From NCBI RefSeq assembly GCF_900091845.1, contig NZ_FMCI01000287.1, forward strand, positions 1 through 36,605: a DNA stretch of 36,605 nt, read 5' to 3'. How positions within the stretch are numbered: the stretch's first letter is position 1; every line of letters starts with the position of its first letter. Origin of the DNA: Streptomyces sp. SolWspMP-5a-2 (GTDB taxonomy: Bacteria > Actinomycetota > Actinomycetes > Streptomycetales > Streptomycetaceae). Shown here one piece after another: positions 8,279 to 15,806 of this stretch. Both the position numbers and the translations under genes were made by a program. The notes under the pieces are model-generated. The model did no database searches, was not told where the DNA came from, and saw nothing but the letters and a program-made list of their open reading frames with translations.

Positions 8279-8893
8279 ATGTCCTCCGCACTCTCCGCCG
8301 CCGCCGCGGGCTTCGGCGCCGGTCTCTCGCTCATCGTCGCCATCGGCGCCCAGAACGCCTTCGTCCTGCGCCAGGGCATCCGCCGGGAGGCGGTCCTGCT
8401 CGTCGTCGGCGTCTGCGCCGTCTCCGACGCCGCCCTGATCGCGCTCGGGGTCGGCGGGGTCGGCGCGGTGGTGGTGGCCTGGCCCCGGGCGCTGACCCTG
8501 GTCGGCTGGATCGGCGGCGCGTTCCTGCTCTGCTACGGCGCGCTCGCCGTGCGCCGGGTGCTGCGGCCGGGCGGGGCGCTGGGCGCGGACGGCGGGACGG
8601 CGGGCTCGGCGCGCCGGGCGCTGCTCACCTGCCTCGCGCTGACCTGGCTCAACCCGCACGTCTACCTCGACACGGTGTTCCTGCTCGGCTCCCTCGCCGC
8701 CGACCGCGGCCCGCTGCGCTGGACCTTCGGCCTCGGCGCGACGCTGGCCAGCCTCTGCTGGTTCGCCGCCCTCGGCTTCGGCGCCCGCCGCCTCGGACGG
8801 TTCCTGTCGACGCCCAGGGCCTGGCGGGTGCTGGACGGCCTGGTCGCCACCACGATGATCGGACTCGGCGTCCTGCTCGTCGTCGACGCCTGA
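8279..8893 (+). CDS. LysE/ArgO-family amino-acid exporter
   Basis: A 204-residue polytopic membrane protein with about six hydrophobic segments. The N-terminal IVAIGAQNAFVLRQGI block is the hallmark of the LysE/ArgO branch (basic amino-acid export) rather than the RhtB branch, and LTWLNPHVYLDT is the conserved central motif. It exports lysine and/or arginine, and possibly toxic analogues, preventing build-up during peptide use. It is divergent from its presumed ArgP/LysG activator with a shared operator. The ATG start gives a full-length product (relatives are 200-235 residues). A 145-bp gap follows before the MFS gene. Confidence 0.93.
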   Translation: MSSALSAAAAGFGAGLSLIVAIGAQNAFVLRQGIRREAVLLVVGVCAVSDAALIALGVGGVGAVVVAWPRALTLVGWIGGAFLLCYGALAVRRVLRPGGALGADGGTAGSARRALLTCLALTWLNPHVYLDTVFLLGSLAADRGPLRWTFGLGATLASLCWFAALGFGARRLGRFLSTPRAWRVLDGLVATTMIGLGVLLVVDA

Positions 8894-9038
8894 GCCGCAG
8901 CCGCAGCCGGGAACGGATCCGCAGCCGGGGTTGGATGCGCGGAGGAGGGGGCCGGTCGCGGACCGCGCCGACGGAGTTCCGGCCCGTGCTGCGATAGTGA
9001 ACCCGGCCAGAAAGATGTAACGAGCAACCAGGAAGCCC

Positions 9039-10439
9039 GTGGACACCAGCGAGACCAGCGGCACCGAGCCGGGGACCCCCCGGACGAGCGACCGGACCGA
9101 CCCCCACGACCGCACCGGTCCCGCGCCCGGTCCCGGCGGCCCCGCCGACCCGGCGGACGGTCCCGGGCCCGCCGACCGCGCCGGATCAGCCGAGCGGCCC
9201 GCCCGCGGCGGCTGGCGGCGGTGGGCGATGGACACCCGCCCGCTGCGGGTCCCGGCCTACCGCAGGCTCTGGTCCTCGACGATCGTCACGGCGGTCGGCA
9301 GCCAGCTCACCGCGGTCGCGGTGCCGAAGCAGATCTACGACATCACCGGGTCCTCGGCCTGGGTCGGCGCCGCCAGCCTCGCCGGGCTGCTGCCGCTGAT
9401 CGTCTTCGCCCTCTGGGGCGGCGCCGTCGCCGACACCATGGACCGGCGCAAGCTGCTGCTGATCACCAACACCGGGATCGCCGTCACCTCGGTGCTGTTC
9501 TGGGTCCAGGCGGCGACCGGGCTCGGCTCGGTGGCGGTCCTGATGGTGCTGCTCGCCGTGCAGCAGGCGTTCTGGGGTCTGAACGCCCCGGCCCGCAACG
9601 CCTCCATCGCCCGCCTGGTCCCGGCCGGGCAACTGGCCGCGGCCAACGCCCTCGGCTCCACCGTGATGCAGACCGGACAGGTCGTCGGACCGCTCCTGGC
9701 CGGGGTCCTGATACCGGTCATCGGCCTGCCCGAGCTGTATCTGATCGACGCCCTCGCGCTCTGCGTCACCGTGTGGGCGGTGTACCGGCTGCCCGCGCTG
9801 CCGCCGCTCGCGGGCGCCGCGGTCCGGCGGGCCGGGGTGCGGGAGATCGTCGCGGGGTTCCGCTACATCTCCGCCCACAAGGTGCTGCTGCTGTCGTTCC
9901 TCGCCGACATCGTCGCGATGGTCCTCGGCATGCCCCGCGCCCTGTTCCCGCAGCTCGCCGCCACCACCTACAGCCCCTGGGGCGAGGGCCTGGCGCTCGG
10001 TCTGCTCTTCGCCGCGATCCCCATCGGCGCGGTCCTCGGCGGCCTCCTCTCCGGCACCTTCTCGCGGGCGCGGCGGCACGGCTGGATGGTGATCGGCTCG
10101 GTCGTCGCCTGGGGCGCCGCGATCGCCGGGTTCGGGCTCAGCGGCAACCTCTGGGTCGGGGCGGTCTTCCTGGCCCTCGCCGGGGTCGCCGACATGGTCT
10201 CGATGGTCTTCCGCGGGGCGATCCTGCTCTCGGCGGCGACCGACGAGATGCGCGGCCGGATGCAGGGCGTCTTCACCGTCGTCGTCGCGGGCGGTCCGCG
10301 CCTGGCCGACGTGCTGCACGGCGGCGCGGGCTCCGCCTTCGGGCCCGGCACGGCGGTCGCGGGCGGCGGCTTCCTGGTCGTCGTCGTGATGCTCGGCCTC
10401 GCCGCCGCGATGCCCGCGCTGCGCCGGTACCGGATCTGA
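9039..10439 (+). CDS. MFS transporter (EntS/MFS_3-like)
   Basis: A 466-residue membrane protein starting with GTG after AGGAAG. The first about 60 residues are a hydrophilic Pro/Asp/Gly-rich tail, unusually long and probably cytoplasmic. Twelve hydrophobic segments follow. The loop after TM2 reads WGGAVADTMDRRKLLL, the MFS signature, and LNAPARNASIARLVP is typical of the MFS_3 subfamily that includes the enterobactin exporter EntS. Substrates of this subfamily range from siderophores to drugs, and no siderophore genes are near, so the substrate is unknown. The upstream gap (8894-9038) has a possible -10 GATAGT near 8993 without a clear -35. The gene runs into the tandem repeat at 10495. Confidence 0.9.
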   Translation: MDTSETSGTEPGTPRTSDRTDPHDRTGPAPGPGGPADPADGPGPADRAGSAERPARGGWRRWAMDTRPLRVPAYRRLWSSTIVTAVGSQLTAVAVPKQIYDITGSSAWVGAASLAGLLPLIVFALWGGAVADTMDRRKLLLITNTGIAVTSVLFWVQAATGLGSVAVLMVLLAVQQAFWGLNAPARNASIARLVPAGQLAAANALGSTVMQTGQVVGPLLAGVLIPVIGLPELYLIDALALCVTVWAVYRLPALPPLAGAAVRRAGVREIVAGFRYISAHKVLLLSFLADIVAMVLGMPRALFPQLAATTYSPWGEGLALGLLFAAIPIGAVLGGLLSGTFSRARRHGWMVIGSVVAWGAAIAGFGLSGNLWVGAVFLALAGVADMVSMVFRGAILLSAATDEMRGRMQGVFTVVVAGGPRLADVLHGGAGSAFGPGTAVAGGGFLVVVVMLGLAAAMPALRRYRI

Positions 10440-10494
10440 GCGCTCACCGGGACGGCGTCCGGCGGACGGACCGCCCGCCGAACCGGACCCGCCC

Positions 10495-10572
10495 GGTCAC
10501 GAGGACCGGCCACAGGGACTGGCCGTGAGGACCGGTCACGCGGACCTGTCACGCGGACCGGTCACAGAGACC
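10495..10572. repeat. Six-copy 13-bp tandem repeat of palindromic units
   Basis: Six contiguous 13-bp units follow the pattern GGTCACGCGGACC: 10495-10507, 10508-10520, 10521-10533, 10534-10546, 10547-10559 and 10560-10572. A partial seventh unit and a degenerate copy flank them. Each typical unit begins GGTC and ends GACC, so each is itself a short palindrome. The array sits between the convergent MFS and CNB-domain genes and runs into the last four codons of the latter. Possible roles are transcription termination by multiple hairpins, protein binding, or slippage-prone filler. Confidence 0.85.
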
Positions 10573-11011
10573 GGTAGTGGGACGCGATCTCCATCAGCCT
10601 GCCGCGGGTCAGCTCCAGCCGGTGCGCGAGGATCTCCGCGACCCCGCGCACCAGCGCCATCCCCAGCCGGGCGTCGTCCTCGCACAGCCGCAGCACCTCG
10701 GCCGCGTCGAACTCGTACGCCCTGACCTGGCTGAACGCCTCCGCGCCGAAGTCCCACGCGTGCGGCGGGAAGAGCCAGGACCAGCCGAGCAGGTCACCGG
10801 CGCCGAGGGTGGCCACGGTGACGCGTTGCAGATGGTTGACCCGCTGGGTCAGGGAGACGGCTCCCGAGCGGATCACCCAGAACCGGTCGGCCCGGCCGCC
10901 CGCCTCGAAGATGACGGTGTCCTCCGGGAAGGACACCTCCCGGGCGAGCGTCATCAGGCGCGCGCGCTGGTCCGGGGGCAGGACGGTGAGCAGTTTCGTC
11001 GCTTTGGTCAT
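10562..11011 (-). CDS. Stand-alone cyclic-nucleotide-binding-fold protein
   Basis: 149 residues from the ATG at 11011, which has AGGAG upstream. A longer GTG-initiated frame exists, but its extra 86 residues are low-complexity and span two strong RNA hairpins, so I reject it. The protein is a single CAP_ED beta-roll (LPPDQRARLMTLAREVSFPEDTVIF... through the C-terminal helices) with no helix-turn-helix, unlike Crp/Fnr. The phosphate-binding cassette of real cAMP sensors (GE...RxA) is replaced by GDLLGWSWLFPPHAW, without the Glu/Arg pair, so cAMP binding is doubtful. It may bind another ligand or act through proteins. It has an elaborately structured 5' region; see the leader, hairpin and inverted-repeat entries. 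Confidence 0.8.
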   Translation of the reverse strand: MTKATKLLTVLPPDQRARLMTLAREVSFPEDTVIFEAGGRADRFWVIRSGAVSLTQRVNHLQRVTVATLGAGDLLGWSWLFPPHAWDFGAEAFSQVRAYEFDAAEVLRLCEDDARLGMALVRGVAEILAHRLELTRGRLMEIASHYRSL

Positions 11012-11056
11012 GACACGGGGCTCCTCGCCGGCGAGGTCGGATCCGGTGTGTTCCCT

Positions 11057-11134
11057 GGGCCGCGTCGCGAGAGTCCCGTCGTCCGCCCGGAGGCCGGGCC
11101 GCGCGGCGCCGGCGGGACTCTCGCGACGCGCCCC
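11057..11134 (-). repeat. Perfect 18-bp inverted repeat in the CNB-gene leader
   Basis: CGCGTCGCGAGAGTCCCG at 11061-11078 is perfectly complementary to 11113-11130. Three more pairs (one U-G) extend it inward and, past a one-base bulge, three more outward. It lies 46 bp upstream of the CNB-protein ATG, inside the predicted transcript. It is too long and exact for background and is not part of a credible coding frame. Confidence 0.85.
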
Positions 11135-11185
11135 CCACCCATTGGAGCCGCTGCCGCCGCGCCGGGCACCTCGGCGGGGGGCAGG

Positions 11186-11222
11186 AAAAAGCCCTGGCTG
11201 GACGGGGGAAGCCAGCCAGGGC
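11186..11222 (-). terminator. Factor-independent terminator / attenuator hairpin with T run
   Basis: On the minus strand, GCCCTGGCTGG (11222-11212), a ten-base loop, and the exact complement (11201-11191) are followed at once by five Ts (11190-11186). An 11-bp perfect stem plus T run is a textbook intrinsic terminator and rare in this genome type. It lies 175 bp upstream of the CNB gene start and about 110 bp downstream of a predicted promoter, so it would end a short RNA or act as an attenuator. Confidence 0.75.
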
Positions 11223-11322
11223 GGTTCAGGGGGTGGGGCGGAGGGACGGGACACGGTCCGCGCCGCCACCAGGTATGGATGAACGGTAAACCCTTCGCAA
11301 TGGTCCCGTGTAGGGAAAACCC

Positions 11323-11334
11323 GGTCACGTGACC
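11323..11334. promoter_or_regulatory. Perfect 12-bp palindrome GGTCACGTGACC over the predicted start site
   Basis: A perfect dyad with a CACGTG core lies where the minus-strand promoter at 11341-11368 would place its transcription start, a classical repressor position. The binding protein is unknown. It does not match the BldD, Rex or Streptomyces CRP consensus spacing. Confidence 0.45.
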
Positions 11335-11340
11335 TGTTTC

Positions 11341-11368
11341 ACTTTACCGGCGTCTCTCCGGCCGACAA
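11341..11368 (-). promoter_or_regulatory. Putative HrdB-type promoter for the CNB-gene leader
   Basis: Minus strand TTGTCG (11368-11363), 16 bp, TAAAGT (11346-11341). This is a fair match to the principal sigma consensus and sits in the only AT-richer stretch of the gap. Predicted start about 11334. Confidence 0.45.
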
Positions 11369-11519
11369 CCCCCGTGCCGCAGGTTTGTCCGGCCGTCCGG
11401 CGGTCAGCCGAACCACAGAGCCCACGGAGTCCGCGAAGCGGGCCTGGGACGAGCAGGGTCCGGTCTCCTCCCCCCATCGACCGGGAGGCCGGTTCGTCAC
11501 CGATCCAGGGAGACGAACG

Positions 11520-11954
11520 ATGTACATGGAGAACACCGTCAAGGCCCGTGCCGCCGAGCCGAAGGCGCGGCGGTTCGGCGAGGGCTCGGCCTGTCTGCCG
11601 TCCGAAGCGCGCCGGGAGGTCGAGCGCGCGGTGGCGGCCAGGCGCCGCGCCGCCGACACCGTCGCGGTCTCCGACGCGCTGCTGGTCGCCACCGAGCTGA
11701 CCACCAACGCCATCATCCACGGCGGCGGCATCACCGACTTCCGGGTGGACGTCGACGGGCCCGGCATCCGGGTCTCCGTCTGCGACCGCAGCGACCGGCT
11801 GCCCGCGGCCCCGAAGGCCGTGGACGACCCGCAGCGGCGGGGCGACCTCGGCGGCCGCGGCTGGCCCATCGTCTGCCGCCTCGCCCGCGAGGTGCGGGTC
11901 CGTGAACTGCCCGCGGGCGGCAAGTGCATCACCGCCGTCCTGCCCCTGCCGTGA
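11520..11954 (+). CDS. RsbW-like ATP-binding anti-sigma-type regulator
   Basis: 144 residues from the ATG at 11520, with GGGAGA eight bases upstream. A HATPase_c_2 domain fills it: N box VATELTTNAIIHGGG (Asn63), G1-like VCDRSD and G2-like GRGWPIVCRLA. Such GHKL serine kinases bind a sigma factor or phosphorylate a STAS antagonist. Streptomyces encodes dozens, and the partner of this one is not adjacent. It stands alone, separated by 508 bp from the gene upstream and ending 9 bp before the convergent FUSC gene. It is closely similar in layout to the RsbW-like gene at 27198-27674 (same GWP-IVL-RLA block). Function by family; target unknown. Confidence 0.88.
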   Translation: MYMENTVKARAAEPKARRFGEGSACLPSEARREVERAVAARRRAADTVAVSDALLVATELTTNAIIHGGGITDFRVDVDGPGIRVSVCDRSDRLPAAPKAVDDPQRRGDLGGRGWPIVCRLAREVRVRELPAGGKCITAVLPLP

Positions 11955-11963
11955 GGCACGGGG

Positions 11964-14207
11964 TCAGCGCCTGGGCTCCTCCAGCGGCACCTTGAGCGGC
12001 CGGGCCAGGCCCACCACGGCCTCGTCCAGCCGCTGGAGGTGGCGCAGCACCCGGTCGGTGATCCGGCCGTAGCGCGCGACCCCCGACATCTCCGGTTCGA
12101 GGAGCGCGGCGATGCTCGGGCCGGTCTCCACCTCGACGGCCGCGCCCTCGTCGGCCACCCGCTCGGCGACGGTCCTGATGTTGCGCAGGATCCGGCGGCA
12201 GGCCCGCCGCAGCCGCGGATCGGCCGCGATCGACGGATGGGTGGGGAGCAGTTCGGCGGTGGCCGCCAGGGAGCGCGCGTGGTAGGCGCAGGTCTCCAGG
12301 AGCGCCACCACGTACCGGGCGGTGTTGCGCCGGGTGCGCATCGGGGTGACCGGGTGGGTCAGCGGCTGGACCGCGGCCCGCAGGTCGGCGAGCGCCTGGT
12401 CCAGCTCCCGCGCCTTGTCGAGGAGTTCCGCCGCCGCCCCGCCGCTGAGCTGGTCCACGGCCGCCTCGGTGACGTCGGCCAGCCGGTCCAGGACCGTCAC
12501 CAGCAGCTCGTCGGTGCGCCGCGCGGTGTGCACGGGCAGCACGAACGCCGCCGCGATGATCCCGCAGGCCGCGCCGAGCGCCGTCTCCTCCACCCGCAGC
12601 ACCAGCACCGAGAGGCTGTAGGTGTGCAGCAGCGTGTACAGCAGCCCGAGGGCCGCCGTCACGAAGAACGACATGAGCGTGTACGACAGCGGCGCCGTGT
12701 AGAACATCGCGAACACGAACAGCAGGACCAGCCCGAACGCCGTCCAGGTGTGGTGCCCGACCAGCCCCGCCAGCAGCAGCCCCGCCACCACGCCGAGGGC
12801 CGTGCCCAGCAGCCGCCGGTAGCCCTTGACCAGGATCTCGCCCGTGGACGCGGTGTTGATGAAGACGATCCAGCAGGTCAGCACCGCCCAGTACCAGCGC
12901 TGGCTGGACAGGAACTCCCCGCCCACGATCGCCAGCGACGACCCCACCGCGACCTGCACGGCGGCCCGGGTGGTGGGCCGCCGCAGCCCGGTCAGCTCCT
13001 CCTCGGCCGGTTCCTCGCCCGCGTCGATCGCGACGTCCTCGGCGTCCAGCTCCTCCCGGGACCTGGCCGTGGACGGCGAGTCGTCGGACTCGTCCTGCGG
13101 GCCGCCGAGCGCGATCCGCAGCCCGAGGACCGCGCGGGCCGCCTCGCCGATGCCGCGGAAGACGTCCTGGATCGCCGGGGACGCCTTCGGCAGGTTCTCC
13201 TCGTCCCGGTAGCCGAGGAGCCGGTTGCGGACCTGGGCGAGACCCGTCCCGGTCCCCGCCGACACCGGCCGCAGCACCAGCAGCCGCAGCGCCTCCAGGT
13301 CCCGGCGCAGGGTGACGATCGCGTCGTCCTGGAGCGGATGCTGGCCGCCCGCGGGCACGGACGCGCCCGGCAGGTGCAGGGTCAGGGTGTCGGCGCGTTC
13401 GGCGCTGCGCGCGGTGAGCAGCAGCAGCCCGAGCCGCTCGGCGGTGATCTCCGCGTCGGCGATCCGCCGCTGCACCAGCCGGGCCGTGGGCTCGTCGGCG
13501 GTGCCGTCCTCCAGGCGGCCCTGGATCATCATGGCCGTCTCGTGCAGCCGGGCGGTCCCGGCCCGCGCGTCGGCCACCGCCCGGTCGATGTCGTCGGGGC
13601 CCGCGTCCAGCAGGTCGAGCTGCGCGGAGACCAACTGCGCGAGCCGCGCCCGGAACGCGTCCCGCAGCCGCTTGAGGACCCCGCCGGGCGTCTCCGGCAC
13701 GAGCGCGAACCGCATCAGCGCGCTCGATCCGAACGCGACGGCCACCACCCCGTACAGCGGGGGCAGGGTGGCCACGGTCGCGCCCACGAACAGCGACAGG
13801 AAGTAGACCTGGAAGGCGATCAGGCCGAGCGCGGTGCCCCGGTCGCCGAAGCGCCGGCCGTAGACGGCGCAGAAGATGAGCGCCACGAAGAAGACGTCAC
13901 CGGTCACCACCAGCGAGTGGAGCGTCGCCGCCAGGGTGAGCGACACGCACGCCACCGGCAGCCCGAGCGCGAGCGTGACGGCCTGCGGACCGCGCTGCTT
14001 CTCCCGGATGGCGAAGGTCGCGACCATCGCGGCGATGGCGCCGCCGACCAGATGCCGCACGTCGGAGCCGAGCAGGGCGAGCACGGCGAGCGTGAGGGCG
14101 ATCGCGCCGACCGTCCGCAGCCCGGCCGCCAGCCGCAGCAGCCCGGGATCGGACGCCGCGACGAGATCCCGCACCCTGGCCCGGACCGACCCACCCGCTG
14201 TGCTCAC
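11964..14207 (-). CDS. FUSC-family (YccS/aromatic-acid-exporter-like) membrane protein
   Basis: 747 residues with two membrane blocks, each of about five to six hydrophobic segments: about residues 24-175 and 415-560. A soluble helical region lies between them with an acidic stretch around 370-405, and a helical C-terminal domain follows. This duplicated layout is that of FUSC proteins such as YccS/AaeB. Roles proposed for the family include efflux of aromatic carboxylic acids and cell-envelope functions; the substrate here is unknown. The GTG start has a GGGAG about 13 bp upstream, rather far. The 78-bp gap to ndh contains the short dyad TCATGTCATGA. It may be co-transcribed with the upstream ndh gene. 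Confidence 0.85.
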   Translation of the reverse strand: MSTAGGSVRARVRDLVAASDPGLLRLAAGLRTVGAIALTLAVLALLGSDVRHLVGGAIAAMVATFAIREKQRGPQAVTLALGLPVACVSLTLAATLHSLVVTGDVFFVALIFCAVYGRRFGDRGTALGLIAFQVYFLSLFVGATVATLPPLYGVVAVAFGSSALMRFALVPETPGGVLKRLRDAFRARLAQLVSAQLDLLDAGPDDIDRAVADARAGTARLHETAMMIQGRLEDGTADEPTARLVQRRIADAEITAERLGLLLLTARSAERADTLTLHLPGASVPAGGQHPLQDDAIVTLRRDLEALRLLVLRPVSAGTGTGLAQVRNRLLGYRDEENLPKASPAIQDVFRGIGEAARAVLGLRIALGGPQDESDDSPSTARSREELDAEDVAIDAGEEPAEEELTGLRRPTTRAAVQVAVGSSLAIVGGEFLSSQRWYWAVLTCWIVFINTASTGEILVKGYRRLLGTALGVVAGLLLAGLVGHHTWTAFGLVLLFVFAMFYTAPLSYTLMSFFVTAALGLLYTLLHTYSLSVLVLRVEETALGAACGIIAAAFVLPVHTARRTDELLVTVLDRLADVTEAAVDQLSGGAAAELLDKARELDQALADLRAAVQPLTHPVTPMRTRRNTARYVVALLETCAYHARSLAATAELLPTHPSIAADPRLRRACRRILRNIRTVAERVADEGAAVEVETGPSIAALLEPEMSGVARYGRITDRVLRHLQRLDEAVVGLARPLKVPLEEPRR

Positions 14208-14285
14208 GGCGCCGTACTCACTCCCGGTTCATGTCATGATCAGGTTCCCAGCATCGCATGCCGGTCCGGGAGCGCGCGCACCGCG

Positions 14286-15650
14286 TCAGTCCGCCCGCCC
14301 CGCCCCCTCGACCCGGGACCGCACCTGCTCGGGCGTCAGGTACGCGTCGGTGAACTCGAAGTCCTTCAGCTTGGCCTCCTTGCGCGCCTGGAAGCCGGTG
14401 CGGACGAAATCGTCGCCCGCCAGCGCGTTCAGCACCCAGTTCGTCATCACCCGGGTCTTGGCGACGTTGGTGCGCAGCGCCGACCAGTGGTAGCCGCGGG
14501 CGACGGCCTGGGCGGGCACCCCGCGCAGCTCCACGCCGAGCGGCTTGGAGACGGCGTCCTTGCCGCCGAGGTCGACGACCAGACCGAGGTCCCGGTGCGC
14601 GTACGGATACATCGGGCCGCCGCGCAGCGCCGCGATGACGTTGTCGGCGACGTGCTTGCCCTGGCGCATGGCGTGCTGCGCGGTCGGCGGGCAGACGGCG
14701 CCCTCGCCGCCCTTGGCCTCGTCGGGCACGGCCGCCGCGTCGCCGAGCGCGAAGACGCCGTCGCTGCCCGGCAGCGTCATCTCCGCGTTGACGGCGAGCC
14801 TGCCGCGGACCGTCTCCGCGCCGAGCGTCGCGATGAGCGGGCTGGCGACGACACCCGCGGTCCAGATCAGCGTGCGGGTGGGCACCACCCGGCCGTCGGT
14901 GAAGGTGACCTCCTCCGGGCCCGCCTTCGCGATCGACACGCCCAGCGAGATGTCGATGCCCCGGCGGCGCAGGATCTCCTGGGCGCTGCGGCCGAGCTTG
15001 TCGCCCAGCTCGGGCATCAGCTTCGGCGCGATGTCGATCAGGTGCCACTTGATGAGCGCCGGGTCGATGCGCGGGTACCGCTTGACGGCCGCGTGGGTGA
15101 GGCGCTGGAGGCAGGCGGCCGTCTCGGTGCCCGCGTAGCCTCCGCCGACCACCACGAACTGCAGCCGCGAGGCGCGCTCGGCCGGGTCGTCGCTGGCGTC
15201 GGCCAGGTCGAGCTGCGCGATGACGTGGTCGCGGATGTAGGCGGCCTCGGCGAGCGTCTTCAGGCCGTAGGCGTGGTCGGTGAGGCCGGGGATGTCGAAG
15301 GTGCGGGTGACGCTGCCCGGGGCCAGCACGATGTAGTCGTACGGCTCGTTGACGAGCTGGTCGGTGATGGTGCGCACGACGCAGACCTTGGCCTTGAGGT
15401 CCACGCCGATCGCGCCGCCCGGGAGGATGCGGGTGCGGTACTTCCTGCTGCGGCGCAGGGAGACGGCGATCGACTGGGGGGTCAGCACCCCGGAGGCGAC
15501 CTGGGGGAGCAGCGGCAGGTAGAGCTGGTAGGCGAACGGCGTCACCAGGGTGACGTCGGCCTCGTCGACGGCGAGCCTGCGCTCCAGACGGCGCACGCAC
15601 TCCACGCCGGCGAAGCCTGCGCCGACCACCAGGATCCTGGGTCGTGTCAC
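14286..15650 (-). CDS. ndh: Type II NADH dehydrogenase (NAD(P)/FAD oxidoreductase)
   Basis: 454 residues from the GTG at 15650, which has AAGGAG upstream; an in-frame ATG 90 bp earlier lacks one. The FAD-binding motif VVGAGFAGVE is at the N-terminus and the NAD-binding VVVGGGYAGTE is near residue 165. The second FAD motif GVFALGDAAAVP follows, then CPPTAQHAMRQGKHVADN, which matches the quinone-site/FAD signature of NDH-2. The enzyme passes electrons from NADH to menaquinone at the inner face of the membrane without pumping protons. The C-terminal amphipathic helices would anchor it. A GTGATC...GATCAC inverted repeat (15683-15688, 15711-15716) upstream may be regulatory. I could not fit it to a Rex site. 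Confidence 0.9.
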   Translation of the reverse strand: MTRPRILVVGAGFAGVECVRRLERRLAVDEADVTLVTPFAYQLYLPLLPQVASGVLTPQSIAVSLRRSRKYRTRILPGGAIGVDLKAKVCVVRTITDQLVNEPYDYIVLAPGSVTRTFDIPGLTDHAYGLKTLAEAAYIRDHVIAQLDLADASDDPAERASRLQFVVVGGGYAGTETAACLQRLTHAAVKRYPRIDPALIKWHLIDIAPKLMPELGDKLGRSAQEILRRRGIDISLGVSIAKAGPEEVTFTDGRVVPTRTLIWTAGVVASPLIATLGAETVRGRLAVNAEMTLPGSDGVFALGDAAAVPDEAKGGEGAVCPPTAQHAMRQGKHVADNVIAALRGGPMYPYAHRDLGLVVDLGGKDAVSKPLGVELRGVPAQAVARGYHWSALRTNVAKTRVMTNWVLNALAGDDFVRTGFQARKEAKLKDFEFTDAYLTPEQVRSRVEGAGRAD

Positions 15651-15790
15651 GGTGTCTCCTTCTCTGCGGCTCCGGGCGGTCTGTGATCGAACACCTCTCG
15701 GGTGCCCCTGGATCACCGCTTCGCACCCCATCGATCCCACCGCGCGCCCGCCCGCCGCGCCAGCCGGGTGCGGCAGGCGGCCGAACGCGG

Positions 15791-15804
15791 CGCCCCCGGG
15801 GGCG
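15791..15804 (-). terminator. GC palindrome downstream of the stressosome operon
   Basis: CGCCCCCGGGGGCG, a perfect 14-bp palindrome two bases beyond the stop codon of the last operon gene. It has no T run. A plausible but weak termination structure. Confidence 0.4.
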
Positions 15805-15806
15805 GC

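Larger units (their letters stand above)
11186..11334 (-). ncRNA. Candidate short leader RNA / sRNA (about 150 nt)
   Basis: The segment from the predicted start (about 11334) to the T run at 11186 would yield an RNA of about 150 nt with no convincing open reading frame. It could be an independent small RNA or the attenuated leader of the CNB-protein gene. I do not recognise it as a known riboswitch or RNA family. The whole 11012-11519 interval (508 bp) contains no other gene. Confidence 0.4.

Noticed and set aside
10495..10572. CRISPR array.
   Set aside because: The 13-bp units are contiguous with no unique spacers and no cas genes are nearby.
11012..11269. An 86-residue N-terminal extension of the CNB-fold protein (GTG at 11269).
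   Set aside because: It is low-complexity, has no ribosome site, and would span a T-run terminator hairpin and the 18-bp inverted repeat. The ATG at 11011 has a good ribosome site.
11323..11334. BldD site at GGTCACGTGACC.
   Set aside because: BldD half-sites are separated by five bases; here they abut.
12039..15686. A very long open frame on the plus strand, antisense to the FUSC and ndh genes.
   Set aside because: It mirrors codon bias of GC-rich genes on the other strand; the composition is Arg/Gly/His/Gln-rich with no domain motif.
15681..15695. Rex or CRP operator upstream of ndh (TGTGATCGAACACC).
   Set aside because: The half-sites are 6 bp apart; Rex sites and Streptomyces CRP sites need a wider spacing (GTG-N8-CAC).
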